DNA of 64,000 bases from Actinopolyspora lacussalsi subsp. righensis. GTDB taxonomy: Bacteria > Actinomycetota > Actinomycetes > Mycobacteriales > Pseudonocardiaceae. Positions within the stretch are counted from its first letter, which is position 1; every line of letters starts with the position of its first letter. Below the pieces are notes generated by a model. The model did not search any database, was not told where the DNA came from, and was given only the letters and a program-made list of their open reading frames with translations. Shown here piece by piece: positions 34,318 through 43,973 of the stretch. A program made the translations under genes and the position numbers. The DNA lies in the NCBI RefSeq assembly GCF_900116555.1, contig NZ_FPAT01000013.1:1-64000 (forward strand), in the 5' to 3' direction.

Positions 34318-35001
34318 TCAGAGCTCGCCCGCGAGCCGCTGGGCTATCCCGGCCAGCTCGCCCTCGTAGGGCGGCGGACCACTGGAGTCGGAACTGCTGC
34401 GCAGGATGAGCTCCCGTCCGCTTCCGGTGCGCACGGCCACCTGCACCCCGTTGTCACCCCGGCGCCGCGGTTCGACCTCCCCCTCGGAGGGAGCCGAGGA
34501 CGCCGAGCCCAGGATCACGGTCACGTTGCCGTTGCTCTGTTCGGTGCGCAGCTGGAACGACGCGGTGCGCGCGCCGGTGGGACACTGCCGGGCCGCCACG
34601 GGCGCGCTGGCGTCGCCGACGGCGGGTAACTGCTCGGAAAGCGAGTCGGCCAGCTCGGGATCCGGTGGACCGCAGCCCGCGGAACGGTCGCCCGGCACGG
34701 AGAGCACCGAGGGCTCCCGCTGCCCGGTGCTCACCCGGGGAGCGGGCTCGCTCGCTCGCTCCGAGGCGCCGGACGAAGCGGAGTCGGCCCGGTTGGACGA
34801 TTGCGGATCGACCCAGCCCGTCCCGAAACCGACACCGCCCGCCACCACGGCCAGCGCCAGCAACGAGCCCCCGGCGGCGCCGACTCTGCGCCGTGCCGTC
34901 ACACGCCGCGACGCCTTGGCGATGTCCCCGGCGTCGAAGGTCGCTTCGGGGGCGGAATCGGCCGCGTCGCGGAACAGTTCCGCGAGTTCGTGCTCTCGCA
35001 C
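34318..35001 (-). CDS. Membrane protein, probable anti-sigma partner of the 35015 sigma factor
   Basis: 227 aa with the same layout as 31690: a cytoplasmic N-terminus (MREHELAELFRDAADSAP, ATFDAGDIAKASRRVTARRR), one membrane helix (GGSLLALAVVAGGVGFG), then an acidic Ser/Pro-rich outer part with two Cys (GCGPPD, RQCPTG) that could form a disulphide. It begins 14 bp after the sigma gene on the same strand. No zinc anti-sigma motif. Function inferred from context only. Confidence 0.6.
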   Translation of the reverse strand: MREHELAELFRDAADSAPEATFDAGDIAKASRRVTARRRVGAAGGSLLALAVVAGGVGFGTGWVDPQSSNRADSASSGASERASEPAPRVSTGQREPSVLSVPGDRSAGCGPPDPELADSLSEQLPAVGDASAPVAARQCPTGARTASFQLRTEQSNGNVTVILGSASSAPSEGEVEPRRRGDNGVQVAVRTGSGRELILRSSSDSSGPPPYEGELAGIAQRLAGEL

Positions 35002-35014
35002 TGCCTACACCTCC

Positions 35015-35533
35015 TCACGACATCGACCGCAGATCACCGAGCGAATCACCGAGGGCGGCACGCAGCGCCTCCAACCCCCGGGCCGTCTGGCTCTTCACGT
35101 TGCCCTCGCTGCACTTCATGACCTCGGCGACACCGGCGACATCGAGTCCCTCCAGATAACGCAGCACCAGCACCGCCCGCTGTTTCGGCGGCACCAGCCG
35201 CAATCCCGCGAGCAGCGTTCGACGGGTGACGACCGAGTCGTCCATGTCCACACGATCCGCCGAGTGCTCGGGCAGTTCGTCCACGGTCCGCTCCCGACGC
35301 CAGGGGCGGCGCGAGTCGTCGATCACCGCGCGGGTGAGGGTGCGACGGACGTAGGCGTCCAGCGCCTCCTTGTCGCGGATCTTGCGCCACCTGCGGTGCA
35401 CCGCTATGAACGCGTTCTGCGTCAGGTCGTCCGCTCGGTGCCAGTCCCCGCACATCATGTACGCCATCCGACGCACCGCCTCTCGCCGAGCCGCGAAGTA
35501 CTCCGCGAACTCCTGCTCCTCGCGTTGCTCCAC
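35015..35533 (-). CDS. SigE-family RNA polymerase sigma factor
   Basis: 172 aa. Region 2 (FAARREAVRRMAYMMCGDWH, RADDLTQNAFIAVHRRWRKI) and region 4 (LRLVPPKQRAVLVLRYLEGL, VMKCSEGNVKSQTARGLEAL) are clear. Very similar layout to 32445; both have the DSRRPWRRE/ERRRPWRRA linker. Together with its membrane partner it forms a second sigma/anti-sigma-like pair, 2.5 kb from the first, separated by the TetR-SugE pair. The upstream 168-bp gap is shared with the divergent threonine aldolase gene. Confidence 0.9.
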   Translation of the reverse strand: MEQREEQEFAEYFAARREAVRRMAYMMCGDWHRADDLTQNAFIAVHRRWRKIRDKEALDAYVRRTLTRAVIDDSRRPWRRERTVDELPEHSADRVDMDDSVVTRRTLLAGLRLVPPKQRAVLVLRYLEGLDVAGVAEVMKCSEGNVKSQTARGLEALRAALGDSLGDLRSMS

Positions 35534-35701
35534 GCGGAAGCCTCCGCTCGTTGCGTGCCGACACGTATCAGGACGGAACGTCCACCGTTCAAGGTTGCAC
35601 GCCGGTAACGCACGATCACCACACCCCCGGTGGAAATCGGCGATCCCGCAGGCCCGCGTACCCGATACCGCTCACCGGGCCGAATATGGTGTGATCCTTT
35701 C

Positions 35702-36721
35702 GTGACCCGAACAACCCCGATCGATCTCCGTTCCGACACGGTGACACGTCCCGACGAGCGGATGACCGCGGCGATGGCGGCCGCGGAAGTCGGCGACGAC
35801 GTGCTGGACCGGGATCCCACCATGCGAAAACTGGAACGCCGCGTCGCGGAAGTGCTGGGAACCGAGGACGCCCTGTGGGTTCCCAGCGGCACCATGGGGA
35901 ACCTGATCGCGCTGTCGCTGCACCTGCGGCGCGGCGACCGGTTCCTGGCGCCGCGCGGAACGCACGTGCTGACCCACGAGCTGGGCTCGGCGGCATGGCT
36001 GGCGGGTGGGATGCCCGAGCCGCTGGACTGGGACGCGGGGCCGGGCAGACCCAGCGCGGGGTTGGTGCGCTCCGTGTCCGGGGGAAGCGCGGCGTACGAC
36101 TCACTGCGCGACAGCCTGCTGTGCCTGGAGAACACCCACAACGAGGCGGGCGGAGCCGTGATCCCGCCGGACGAACACGCGCAGCTGGTGGCCGCGGCGC
36201 GCGACAACGGCCTCACGATTCACCTGGACGGGGCGCGGTTGTTCAACGCCGCGGTCGCGCTGGGAGTGCAACCCGCGGCGCTGACGGTCGGGGTGGACAC
36301 GGTGCAGATATGCCTGAGCAAGGGGCTCGGCGCTCCGGTCGGTTCGGCTGTGGCCGGCACCGCCGAATTCGTCACCGAGGCCCGCCGGATGCGCAAGATG
36401 CTCGGCGGCGGGGTGCGGCAGGGCGGCGTGATCGCCGCGGCCGGTCTGGTGGCGCTGGAGGAGACCGAGCGGTTACGTACCGACCACGACAACGCCGCCC
36501 GTCTCGCGGCAGGGCTGACCGAGTTGGGCTGGCACGTCAACTCGCCGCGGACGAACATGGTGCTGGCCACCGTTCCCGACGTCGGCCACAGCCTGGAACG
36601 GCTGCGGAAGGCCGGTGTGCTCGCGGTACCGATGGCCGGTCGGGTGCGTTTCGTGACGCACCGCGACGTCGATTCCGGCGACGTCGACGAGGTGTTGCGC
36701 CGGATCGGGAAAGCGGACTGA
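35702..36721 (+). CDS. Low-specificity L-threonine aldolase
   Basis: 339 aa from GTG 35702. This PLP enzyme splits threonine to glycine and acetaldehyde. The fold-type I pattern is clear: DLRSDTVTRPDERMTAAMAA, LWVPSGTMGNLIALSLHL, HLDGARLFNAAVALGV, and the PLP lysine in CLSKGLGAPVGS (about residue 206). The C-terminal RVRFVTHRDVDSGDVDEVLR is also typical. The next HAD gene starts 19 bp later, suggesting one transcript. Confidence 0.93.
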   Translation: MTRTTPIDLRSDTVTRPDERMTAAMAAAEVGDDVLDRDPTMRKLERRVAEVLGTEDALWVPSGTMGNLIALSLHLRRGDRFLAPRGTHVLTHELGSAAWLAGGMPEPLDWDAGPGRPSAGLVRSVSGGSAAYDSLRDSLLCLENTHNEAGGAVIPPDEHAQLVAAARDNGLTIHLDGARLFNAAVALGVQPAALTVGVDTVQICLSKGLGAPVGSAVAGTAEFVTEARRMRKMLGGGVRQGGVIAAAGLVALEETERLRTDHDNAARLAAGLTELGWHVNSPRTNMVLATVPDVGHSLERLRKAGVLAVPMAGRVRFVTHRDVDSGDVDEVLRRIGKAD

Positions 36722-36739
36722 TCAGCGGAGGGGAAATCG

Positions 36740-37177
36740 GTGGGAATGAGCGGACCCGGCGACGAGCGGCTGTCCCGGCAGCTGACCCGGCTCGACGTGG
36801 CGGGCTGGTCCGAGACCGACCCGGGGACGCTGCTGCTGTTGCGGGAGTTGACCGCCTCCGGAACCCCACTCGCGCTGCTGTCCAACGCGCCGGGCTCGTT
36901 CGCGCGGGAAGCCGAACGCACGAGGTGGGCGGAGCACTTCCGTCACATGGTGTTCTCCGCCGATCTGGGCATGGCCAAGCCGGACGAGGAGATCTGGCGC
37001 GTCCTGTTGGAACGGCTCGACGTGTCACCCGAGCAGTGCCTGTTCTTCGACGACCGCGAACCCAACGTGGCGGCGGCTCGTGCTGCGGGGCTGCACGCTC
37101 GGCGTTGGCAGGGGCCCGAGCACGCACGGGAGGAACTCCGCTCGCACGGGGTGCTGCCCGCCACGAGCGGTCACTGA
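36740..37177 (+). CDS. HAD-superfamily phosphatase-like protein lacking motif I
   Basis: 145 aa from GTG 36740 (ATG 36746 is also possible). Motif II LLSNAPGSF, motif III Lys region LGMAKPDEEIW and motif IV FFDDREPNVAAA (about 105-116) are intact, so this is the back half of a HAD-IA domain. The nucleophile motif DxDxT is absent; the first 30 residues do not contain it and no in-frame start upstream restores it. It could be an N-terminally truncated, catalytically dead paralogue. Closely follows threonine aldolase. Confidence 0.72.
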   Translation: MGMSGPGDERLSRQLTRLDVAGWSETDPGTLLLLRELTASGTPLALLSNAPGSFAREAERTRWAEHFRHMVFSADLGMAKPDEEIWRVLLERLDVSPEQCLFFDDREPNVAAARAAGLHARRWQGPEHAREELRSHGVLPATSGH

Positions 37178-37252
37178 ACCGAGAGCGCCGCGCACCTAAC
37201 CCTGCCGCGCGCCGTACACCGCCGCCGATCCGTCCGGCGGAAAGCGGTGATC

Positions 37253-37456
37253 TCAGCGGAGCTGTCGACCGCGGTCCCTGCCGCCGACCTGTCGGCTGTC
37301 CCGCTTGGCCCAGCCGACGGCGGCTGTGATCAGGAACAACGCACCACCGATCACGGCTAGCCAGAACAGCCCCTTCACCACGAAACCGATCACGGCTCCG
37401 GCCACCGAGAGCACCAGCCACAACGCCAGCAGCCCGAGAACTACTTTCCACCACAT
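37253..37456 (-). CDS. Small two-helix membrane protein
   Basis: 67 aa. Two predicted membrane helices (KVVLGLLALWLVLSVAGAVI; GLFWLAVIGGALFLITAAVG) and a basic C-terminal tail (KRDSRQVGGRDRGRQLR). No family recognised; such short hydrophobic proteins are common in actinomycetes. Convergent with the HAD gene. Confidence 0.6.
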   Translation of the reverse strand: MWWKVVLGLLALWLVLSVAGAVIGFVVKGLFWLAVIGGALFLITAAVGWAKRDSRQVGGRDRGRQLR

Positions 37457-37694
37457 CGCTGCTCACCTCACCACGAGTGCACGGCCCCGCGGCTGAGCGG
37501 AAGCCGATCGCGAACGGCTACCGCGGATCCGGAGCCAACACCTCCAGCCTCCCACAACTCCGCCGGCCGTGAACCACTTCCGGGGGTATTCGGTTCGGTT
37601 GCCGGGGAGTTCGCGTGGCGGAGCCTCCCGCGACGCCAATACGGTGGTTCTCCCTCGACTTGTCATGCAAGCCGTCGCTTGCCTATTGTGGGGT
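37457..37694. other. Divergent promoter region with a truncated repeat-like patch
   Basis: 238 bp without a gene between the small membrane protein and arsR. The segment TGGCGGAGCCTCCCGCG (about 37615-37631) resembles the outer part of the composite 3'-UTR element but no hairpin follows. Confidence 0.4.
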
Positions 37695-37988
37695 GTGCCC
37701 GAAGATGTCTTCAAGGCGCTGGCCGATCCCACACGTCGACACATCCTCGACGAGCTGGCGGACCGGAACGGCCAATCCCTGTTCGAGATCCGCGCACGGC
37801 TCGCGACCAAGCACGGCCTGGGGATGTCCCGCCAGGCGATCAGCCAGCACCTCGCCGTGCTGGAAGCCGCGGAACTGGTCCGGACACGGCGCCAGGGCCG
37901 CTACAAGTTCCACGACCTGAACACCGCACCCCTCGAGCGCATCGCGACCCGGTGGCTCAGGACCGACGCAGCGGAGGACGACCAATGA
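37695..37988 (+). CDS. ArsR-family regulator
   Basis: 97 aa from GTG 37695. A typical ArsR winged helix: DVFKALADPTRRHILDELAD, MSRQAISQHLAVLEAAELVR, TRRQGRYKFHDLN. No CxC-type metal cysteines are visible, so it probably senses something other than arsenic or heavy metals. The stop overlaps the ATG of the VOC gene (ATGA), the common ArsR-VOC pairing seen in actinomycetes. Confidence 0.9.
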   Translation: MPEDVFKALADPTRRHILDELADRNGQSLFEIRARLATKHGLGMSRQAISQHLAVLEAAELVRTRRQGRYKFHDLNTAPLERIATRWLRTDAAEDDQ

Positions 37989-38371
37989 AGATCCACCTGA
38001 CCAGCGTCTTCGTCGACGACCAGGAAAAGGCCCTGCGCTTCTACACCGACGTGCTGGGTTTCGTGAAGAAGACCGAGGTCCCGCTCGGCGAGCACCGCTG
38101 GCTGACCGTGGTCTCGCCGGAGGAACCGGAGGGCACCGAGCTGGTGCTCGAGCCCGACGCCCACCCCGCCGTCAAGCCGTACAAGGCGGCACTGCTGGAA
38201 GACGGCATCCCGGCGACCTCCTTCGCCGTGGACGACGTGCGGGCCGAGTTCGACCGGCTCGGCCGACTGGGGGTGCACTTCACCCAGGAACCGGTGGACA
38301 TGGGTCCGGTCACCACGGCGGTGCTGGACGACACCTGCGGCAACCTCATCCAGATCGCCCAACACCACTGA
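37985..38371 (+). CDS. VOC-superfamily (glyoxalase/bleomycin-resistance-type) protein
   Basis: 128 aa. It shows the beta-alpha-beta-beta-beta repeats of the family: SVFVDDQEKALRFYTDVLG and GTELVLEPDAH, then TSFAVDDVRAEFDRLGRLGV and VTTAVLDDTCGNLIQIAQH. A catalytic metal site is partly present (Glu in GTELVLEP). Translationally coupled to the ArsR gene, which probably controls it. Substrate unknown. Confidence 0.88.
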   Translation: MKIHLTSVFVDDQEKALRFYTDVLGFVKKTEVPLGEHRWLTVVSPEEPEGTELVLEPDAHPAVKPYKAALLEDGIPATSFAVDDVRAEFDRLGRLGVHFTQEPVDMGPVTTAVLDDTCGNLIQIAQHH

Positions 38372-38784
38372 CACGCTCGGCTCAACAGGGCCGAAGAACC
38401 AACCCTGCCCATCGGCACCGCCGCGAACTCACCACTCCCGCAACCGGCGCCGCCGCGGGTTCTCCGGTGCGGCTCTCGCGAGGAAGACCCGACGTTGTGT
38501 AGTTGCCTACCCGATGTCGAGGATCCCACAGCGACACGGCCCGTGAAGTTCTGCCACCCGACTTCGGGGCGGCGTCGAGTTCTTGCGAAATCTCCACCCG
38601 GAGACTGCCGTGGGGAAGCGACCGTGAGTGTCGCAGCGCACGGGTCCCCGGTGCGTGAGTCGGATGCATTTGCCAGGCAGGGCCGCTCGCCGCGTAGGTC
38701 GCTACTCAAGAGCCGGCCCAACGCAGCAAGGCGCCGACTCACGTGCCGGCTACCCGACCACCCATGTCAGTTCTGCCGAGAATC
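38372..38784. other. Intergenic region containing composite element C
   Basis: 413 bp between the convergent VOC and purD genes, with no reading frame of interest. Composite element C occupies the left half; the right part repeats TAGGTCGCTACTC (38695-38707), an echo of its loop. Confidence 0.55.
38411..38590 (-). repeat. Composite 3'-UTR element, copy C
   Basis: Contains the ATCGGCACCGCCGCG segment twice, then the three-tier hairpin (38458-38552) with TGTAGTTGCCTACCCGATGT in the loop; stem 3 is GTAG/CTAC, stem 2 ACCCGAC/GTCGAGG with one mismatch. A degenerate palindrome (GAGTTCTTGCGAAATC, 38577-38592) is on the purD side, unlike copies A, B, D and E. Confidence 0.6.
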
Positions 38785-40068
38785 CTAGTTCCGGGTGAGG
38801 TCACCGTTTCCGGGGGCGGAGATCTCACCGCGCGCGGCACGCGCCGCGATGTCGGTGCGGTAGTGCGCACCGGGCAGGTGCACACCGTCCACGCGCCGGT
38901 AGACCTCCGCACGCGCGGACTCCAGGTCCTCGCCGGTGGCGACCACCGACAACACCCGTCCGCCAGCGGCGAGCACGGCACCGTCCTCTTCTCTCCTGCG
39001 GGTGCCGGAGTGCAGCACACCGGGACCGTCGCTGCCGCCGATCACGTCGTCCACGCGCGGCCTGCCGGGATAGCCCTCGGCCGCCAGGATCACGGTCACC
39101 GCCGCGCCGGGCTCCCACTCGGGCTCGGGCGCCTCGGCCAGTTCACCGTTGGCGACGGCGGCGAGCAGGGTCGACAGCGGGGTGCGGAGCATGGCCAGGA
39201 TCGCCTGCGTCTCGGGATCACCGAAGCGGCAGTTGAACTCGATGACCTGCGGACCGTTCGAGGTCAGCGCCAGCCCGGCGTAGAGCAGGCCGGAGTAGGG
39301 GGTGCCGCGCCGTGCCAGCTCCTCCACCGTGGGGCGCACGACGGTGTCGACGACCTCGTCGACCATTCCCTCCGGAGCCCAGGGCAGCGGGGCGTAGGCC
39401 CCCATCCCGCCGGTGTTGGGGCCCGCGTCGCCGTCACCCACCCGCTTGAAGTCCTGCGCGGGCAGCAACGGACGCACCGTGGTGCCGTCGACCAGGCACA
39501 GCAACGACGCCTCCGGGCCGTCCAGGAACGACTCCAGCAGCACCGGGTGGCCGTCCTCCAACAACTTCAGGGCGTGGGCCCGGGCGGCGTCGAAGTCACC
39601 GGTGACGAGCACTCCCTTGCCGCCTGCCAGCCCGTCGTCCTTGACCACCCAGGTGGGGCCGAAATTGACCAGCGCGGCGTCCAGCTTCGCCGGGTTGTCC
39701 ACGGTCTCGCTGTGCGCGGTCGGCACACCGGCCGAGAGCATCACGTCCTTGGCGAAGGCCTTCGAGCCCTCGATACGTGCCGCGGCTCTGGACGGCCCGA
39801 AGCAGGGGACGCCCGCCGCTCGAACCGCGTCGGCCGCGCCCACGACCAGCGGGGTCTCGGGGCCGAACACCACCAGGTCGGCCCGCCACTTCACCGCGAG
39901 TTCGGCGATCTCATCAGGGGCGGCGACATCCACCGAGTACGACTCGGCGATCGTCGCGGTGCCCGCGTTACCGGGAGCACACGCCAGGGCCGTCACCTCC
40001 GGGTCGCGGGAGAGCGCCCGCAGGATCGCGTGTTCCCTGCCGCCTGCACCAATCACGAGGATGCGCAC
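38785..40068 (-). CDS. purD: Phosphoribosylamine-glycine ligase
   Basis: 427 aa. Step 2 of purine synthesis, joining phosphoribosylamine and glycine with ATP. Motifs: [19 protein letters not shown] (N-terminal Rossmann), ATP-grasp [37 protein letters not shown], and the signature [17 protein letters not shown]. It is monocistronic by appearance, with divergent GDPD gene 155 bp away. The composite element C lies downstream. Confidence 0.96.
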   Translation of the reverse strand: MRILVIGAGGREHAILRALSRDPEVTALACAPGNAGTATIAESYSVDVAAPDEIAELAVKWRADLVVFGPETPLVVGAADAVRAAGVPCFGPSRAAARIEGSKAFAKDVMLSAGVPTAHSETVDNPAKLDAALVNFGPTWVVKDDGLAGGKGVLVTGDFDAARAHALKLLEDGHPVLLESFLDGPEASLLCLVDGTTVRPLLPAQDFKRVGDGDAGPNTGGMGAYAPLPWAPEGMVDEVVDTVVRPTVEELARRGTPYSGLLYAGLALTSNGPQVIEFNCRFGDPETQAILAMLRTPLSTLLAAVANGELAEAPEPEWEPGAAVTVILAAEGYPGRPRVDDVIGGSDGPGVLHSGTRRREEDGAVLAAGGRVLSVVATGEDLESARAEVYRRVDGVHLPGAHYRTDIAARAARGEISAPGNGDLTRN

Positions 40069-40223
40069 GCCCCGCAGCGTAAAGCTTTGCCGGATCCCTC
40101 ACTTCTCACCCCCCGCCGAGAAGTGGCCGACACGACGTCGACCGTTCACCCCCAGTTCGCCGCGAGGTGCGCGATCGTGATCGACGATCACCCCGAACGG
40201 ACTCACGAGCAGGAGAGGTTCAC

Positions 40224-41363
40224 GTGCCACGGAACCGGATACGCGAGATCGCGATACTTTGTACGCTCGCCTTCGCGGCGCTGCCCGTCATGGGCGTGTC
40301 CTCGGTCGCCGAACCGGACACCACCGTCCCGAGGCATTCGGACGCGAAACGACACCCGAAGGGGGACGAGACCATCCGGGTCTTCGGTCACCGGGGAGCA
40401 CCGGGCTATCGCCCGGAACACACCCTCGCCTCCTACGAGCTGGCGGCGCGGATGGGCGCCGACTACATCGAGCCCGATCTCGTGCCCACCAAGGACGGGG
40501 TCCTCGTCGCCAGGCACGAGAACGAGATCAGCGGAACCACCGACGTGGCCGAGCGCCCCGAGTTCGCGGACCGCAGGACGACCAAGGTCATCGACGGGGA
40601 GCGGGTGACCGGCTGGTTCACCGAGGACTTCACCCTGGCCGAACTCAAGACGCTGCGGGCGACCGAACGCCTCCCCGAGCTCAGGCAGCACAACACCGTC
40701 TTCGACGGCCGGTTCGAGATCCCCACTTTCCAGGAGATCATCGATCTCGAGCGGGAACTGTCCCGCGAGCTGGGCAGGCGGATCGGAATCGCACCGGAGA
40801 TCAAGCATCCGAGCTACTTCGATTCCGTGGGACTGGGCATGGAGCCCGACGTGGTGCGGGCCCTCGACCGCAACGGACTCAACCACCCACACGCGAGGGT
40901 GGCGGTGCAGTCCTTCGAGGTCGGCAACCTGCGTTGGCTGGACCGGCGGCTGCGCGTCGATCTGGTGCAGCTGGTGTGGAGCAGCGGCGCGCCGCGCGAC
41001 TTCGTCGAGAGCGGTGACCCGCGCGAGTACGCCGACATGGTGACCCCCGCCGGACTGCGCGAGATGTCCGAGTACGCCGACTGGGTGGCACCGGTCACGA
41101 CCATGATCCTGCCCGAGGACGAGAACGGTCGCCTCACCGAGCCGACGAGCCTGGTGACGCACGCCCACGAGGCCGGCCTGCGGGTGGTCACCTACACGGT
41201 GCGAGCGGAGAACACCTTCCTGCCCGCGGAGTTCCGAAGTTCCGACGTGGACGGTGCCCACGGCGACGTGTTCGGCTTCCTCCGGGAGTTGTTCGCCGCA
41301 GGCGTGGATGCCGTGTTCGCCGATCAGCCCGATCTCGCCCACCACGCACGGAACGAGCAATGA
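40224..41363 (+). CDS. Secreted glycerophosphodiester phosphodiesterase
   Basis: 379 aa from GTG 40224 with AGGAG upstream. Signal peptide: a basic RNRIREIA then ILCTLAFAALPVMGVSSVA, likely cleaved near AEPD. The catalytic domain has the hallmark FGHRGAPGYRPEHTLASYEL with the HR and E residues, DYIEPDLVPTKDGVLVARHE, and IAPEIKHPSYF. GDPDs hydrolyse glycerophosphodiesters to glycerol-3-phosphate and alcohol for phosphate and carbon scavenging. At 379 aa it matches the longer, secreted subfamily. A C-terminal VDAVFADQPDL is also typical. Confidence 0.92.
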   Translation: MPRNRIREIAILCTLAFAALPVMGVSSVAEPDTTVPRHSDAKRHPKGDETIRVFGHRGAPGYRPEHTLASYELAARMGADYIEPDLVPTKDGVLVARHENEISGTTDVAERPEFADRRTTKVIDGERVTGWFTEDFTLAELKTLRATERLPELRQHNTVFDGRFEIPTFQEIIDLERELSRELGRRIGIAPEIKHPSYFDSVGLGMEPDVVRALDRNGLNHPHARVAVQSFEVGNLRWLDRRLRVDLVQLVWSSGAPRDFVESGDPREYADMVTPAGLREMSEYADWVAPVTTMILPEDENGRLTEPTSLVTHAHEAGLRVVTYTVRAENTFLPAEFRSSDVDGAHGDVFGFLRELFAAGVDAVFADQPDLAHHARNEQ

Positions 41364-41683
41364 CGAGGTGAGCCGGTTTTCGTAGCGGTGCGGGTGGCGA
41401 AACCTCCGGGGGCGCCGATTTCGCGAGAAATTGACACCCCCGCACGGCGGTGCGACCCCAGTTCCGTCAATTTCTCGCGAAATCGCCGGGCGGTGGGACG
41501 GCGCTGCGCCGAGCTCCCACCACTTACGCGATCGGCGCCGCCGCGGGTCCTCCGGTGCGGCTCCCGCGAGGAAGGCCCGACGTTGTGTAGGTCGCTACCC
41601 GATGTCGGGCCTCCCGGAGCGAGAGCCGTGCGCGAGGTTCCGCCACTTCAACCAGCTACGCAGACCGACAGCCCGAAACGCAG
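41364..41683. other. Intergenic region containing composite element D
   Basis: 320 bp between convergent GDPD and purA genes, nearly all repeat element; no gene. Confidence 0.6.
41408..41641 (-). repeat. Composite 3'-UTR element, copy D
   Basis: Palindromes at 41408-41441 (CGATTTCGCGAGAAATTG core) and 41470-41483; the sequence between them is homologous to copy A (CACGG-TG-CCCCAG-TCCGTC). Then the conserved segment and the hairpin 41546-41641. Stem 2 is GGCCCGAC/GTCGGGCC (41574-41581 with 41604-41611), a full compensatory change from copy A. Follows purA's stop. Confidence 0.75.
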
Positions 41684-42970
41684 TCATGCCATCTGGTGGC
41701 GCACGATGGTCTGATCCCGCCCGGGACCGACCCCGATCGCCGAGATCCGCGCCTGGGCGAGCTCCTCCAGCCGCTCGATGTAGGCACGGGCGTTGGCAGG
41801 CAGGTCCTCGAAGGTGCGCGCCCCGCTGATGTCCTCGCGCCAGCCGGGCATCTCCTCGTAGACCGGCACGGCGTGGTGCACACCGGTCTGGGTCATCGGC
41901 ATCTCGAAGGTGCGCATCCCGTCCACGTCGTAGGCCACGCAGACCGGCACCGTCTCGAGCCCGGACAACACGTCCAGCTTGGTCAGGAAGTAGTCGGTGA
42001 TGCCGTTGACCCTGGTCGCGTAACGCGCGATCACCGCGTCGAACCAGCCGGTGCGGCGGTCCCTGCCGGTGTTCACCCCGACCTCACCGCCGACCTTGCG
42101 CAGGTTCTCGCCCGCCTCGTCGGTGAGCTCGGTGGGAAACGGGCCCGCCCCGACACGGGTGGTGTATGCCTTGATGATGCCGATCACCGAGTCGATCCTG
42201 CTCGGACCGATCCCCGCTCCGGCACAGGCACCACCGGCCGTGGGGTTGGAGGAGGTGACGAACGGGTAGGTGCCGTGGTCCACATCGAGCAGCGTGCCCT
42301 GCGACCCCTCCAGCAGCACCGTCTCGTTCCGGCTGAGTGCCTGGTCCAGCATCAGCTTCGTCTCCGCCACCCGGCCCGCGAACCGTTCGGCCTGCGCCAG
42401 CACCGTGTCGACGACCTCCTCGGGGTCCATCGCACGCCTGTTGTAGACCTTGACCAGCACCTGGTTCTTGTACTCCAGGGCGGCCTCGACCTTCTGCCGG
42501 AGGATCTTCTCGTCCAGCACGTCCTGCGCCCGAACCCCGACCCGGGCGACCTTGTCCTGGTAGCAGGGACCGATGCCCCGACCGGTGGTCCCGATGCGTT
42601 TCTTGCCGAGGTAACGCTCGGTGACCCGGTCCATCGCCACGTGGTAAGGCATCACCAGGTGCGCGTCGGCCGACAGCGAGAGCTTGGAGGTGTCCACGCC
42701 ACGGGACTCCAGCCCGTCCAGCTCCTCCAGCAGGGCCTCCGGGCTGACCACCACACCGTTGCCGATGACGTTGTGCACCTCCGGGCTGAGGATCCCCGAG
42801 GGGATCAACTTCAGCGCGAAGTCCTGCCCGTCCGGCAAAACCACCGTGTGACCCGCGTTGTTGCCACCCTGGTAGCGGACAACCCACTGCGCCTGCTCAC
42901 CGAGCAGGTCGGTCGCCTTACCCTTTCCCTCGTCACCCCACTGGGCGCCGATCAACACGATTGCCGGCAT
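41684..42970 (-). CDS. purA: Adenylosuccinate synthetase
   Basis: 428 aa from ATG 42970. GTP-dependent first committed step from IMP to AMP. Motifs: [20 protein letters not shown] (P-loop), [34 protein letters not shown], and [18 protein letters not shown]. Its partner PurB is 10 kb away. The longest frame extends upstream with an Arg/Ser-rich sequence; the ATG aligned with the known N-terminus is correct. A divergent gene begins at 43116. Confidence 0.97.
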   Translation of the reverse strand: MPAIVLIGAQWGDEGKGKATDLLGEQAQWVVRYQGGNNAGHTVVLPDGQDFALKLIPSGILSPEVHNVIGNGVVVSPEALLEELDGLESRGVDTSKLSLSADAHLVMPYHVAMDRVTERYLGKKRIGTTGRGIGPCYQDKVARVGVRAQDVLDEKILRQKVEAALEYKNQVLVKVYNRRAMDPEEVVDTVLAQAERFAGRVAETKLMLDQALSRNETVLLEGSQGTLLDVDHGTYPFVTSSNPTAGGACAGAGIGPSRIDSVIGIIKAYTTRVGAGPFPTELTDEAGENLRKVGGEVGVNTGRDRRTGWFDAVIARYATRVNGITDYFLTKLDVLSGLETVPVCVAYDVDGMRTFEMPMTQTGVHHAVPVYEEMPGWREDISGARTFEDLPANARAYIERLEELAQARISAIGVGPGRDQTIVRHQMA

Positions 42971-43115
42971 GTGAAACTCCAACCTGTCACTGGAGGCGGT
43001 CTGTGCAACTGGTAACGGCGGGTCATCGCTGTCGGTGGCCACGGGTGCGCCGCCACACCGAGGAAGGCCCGGCACCTGCGAATGCCGATCGATCAGGGTA
43101 AACCAGGAGCGTAAC

Positions 43116-43820
43116 GTGACTACCACCGCACTATCCTGCGGAAACATCGAACGCGAAGCACGCCCGGCCCGTGCCGACGTGCGGTGGTTCGACCTACCGC
43201 CCCAGCCGTCACGCACCGACGTGGACCCGATACTCCTCGAGGCCGAGGGCCGCGTGGTCGTGCACGGTACGGATGCGGATCTGGCCGCCGTGGTGCTGCG
43301 GCTGCTGCGTAAGAATCTACTAGCGGAGCTGTCCGTGGGCTACGTCCCGGTCACCCGTTCGCCCGCGAGCTCGGTGTGGTCCCTCCCGGTCGGGGAGTTC
43401 GACACGGCGCTGGCGGCACCGACGAGGGCCACTCCGCTGATCAGGGACGACTCCGGCGGTGTGCTGCTGGGACGCGGCGCCATCGCACCGATGACCGGTC
43501 AGGTGTACTGCGACGACCAGCGCATGCTGCACGGTTCGGCACGCTCGGTCGAGGTCTTCCCCGATCCGGACGCGCCACCGCTGAGCGAGCCCACCGACGA
43601 CCCGCTCACCACCCAGCCCGCACCGGTCACGACCGGCCTGGTGACCGTGGTGACCAGGCGGAAACTGCTGTGGCAGCGAAGCGAATCGGCACGTGGCCGC
43701 GCGATGCAGGCCAGTTTCGAGGAGACCACGGTCCACCGGGACGGGGTGGCGCATCCCCGGCCGCTGCACCGCTGTGCCTGGTATCGGCACACCCGGGACC
43801 TGCTGCTCGCCCGCCCGTGA
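43116..43820 (+). CDS. Conserved hypothetical protein next to purA
   Basis: 234 aa from GTG 43116, with AGGAG 6 nt upstream. The middle has [20 protein letters not shown] and [19 protein letters not shown], then [20 protein letters not shown]. The VVVHG-T-DL/VGYVPV arrangement recalls the nucleotide-binding part of diacylglycerol-kinase-like proteins, but the GGDGT motif is not there, so I do not assign that function. Divergent from purA, sharing a 145-bp promoter region. Confidence 0.65.
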   Translation: MTTTALSCGNIEREARPARADVRWFDLPPQPSRTDVDPILLEAEGRVVVHGTDADLAAVVLRLLRKNLLAELSVGYVPVTRSPASSVWSLPVGEFDTALAAPTRATPLIRDDSGGVLLGRGAIAPMTGQVYCDDQRMLHGSARSVEVFPDPDAPPLSEPTDDPLTTQPAPVTTGLVTVVTRRKLLWQRSESARGRAMQASFEETTVHRDGVAHPRPLHRCAWYRHTRDLLLARP

Positions 43821-43973
43821 CTCCCAGCACCCCACGCCGAAGACAATCATCGGACAGGGGATTGCGCGGTCCGGCTCGCCACCCGTATGCCGAGATCAGG
43901 TACCTTCCGCACCTCACGAGTCCTCACACCCCACACGGCCGCCCCTCGGCCGGATTCGTCCTGGAGGCCAGTC

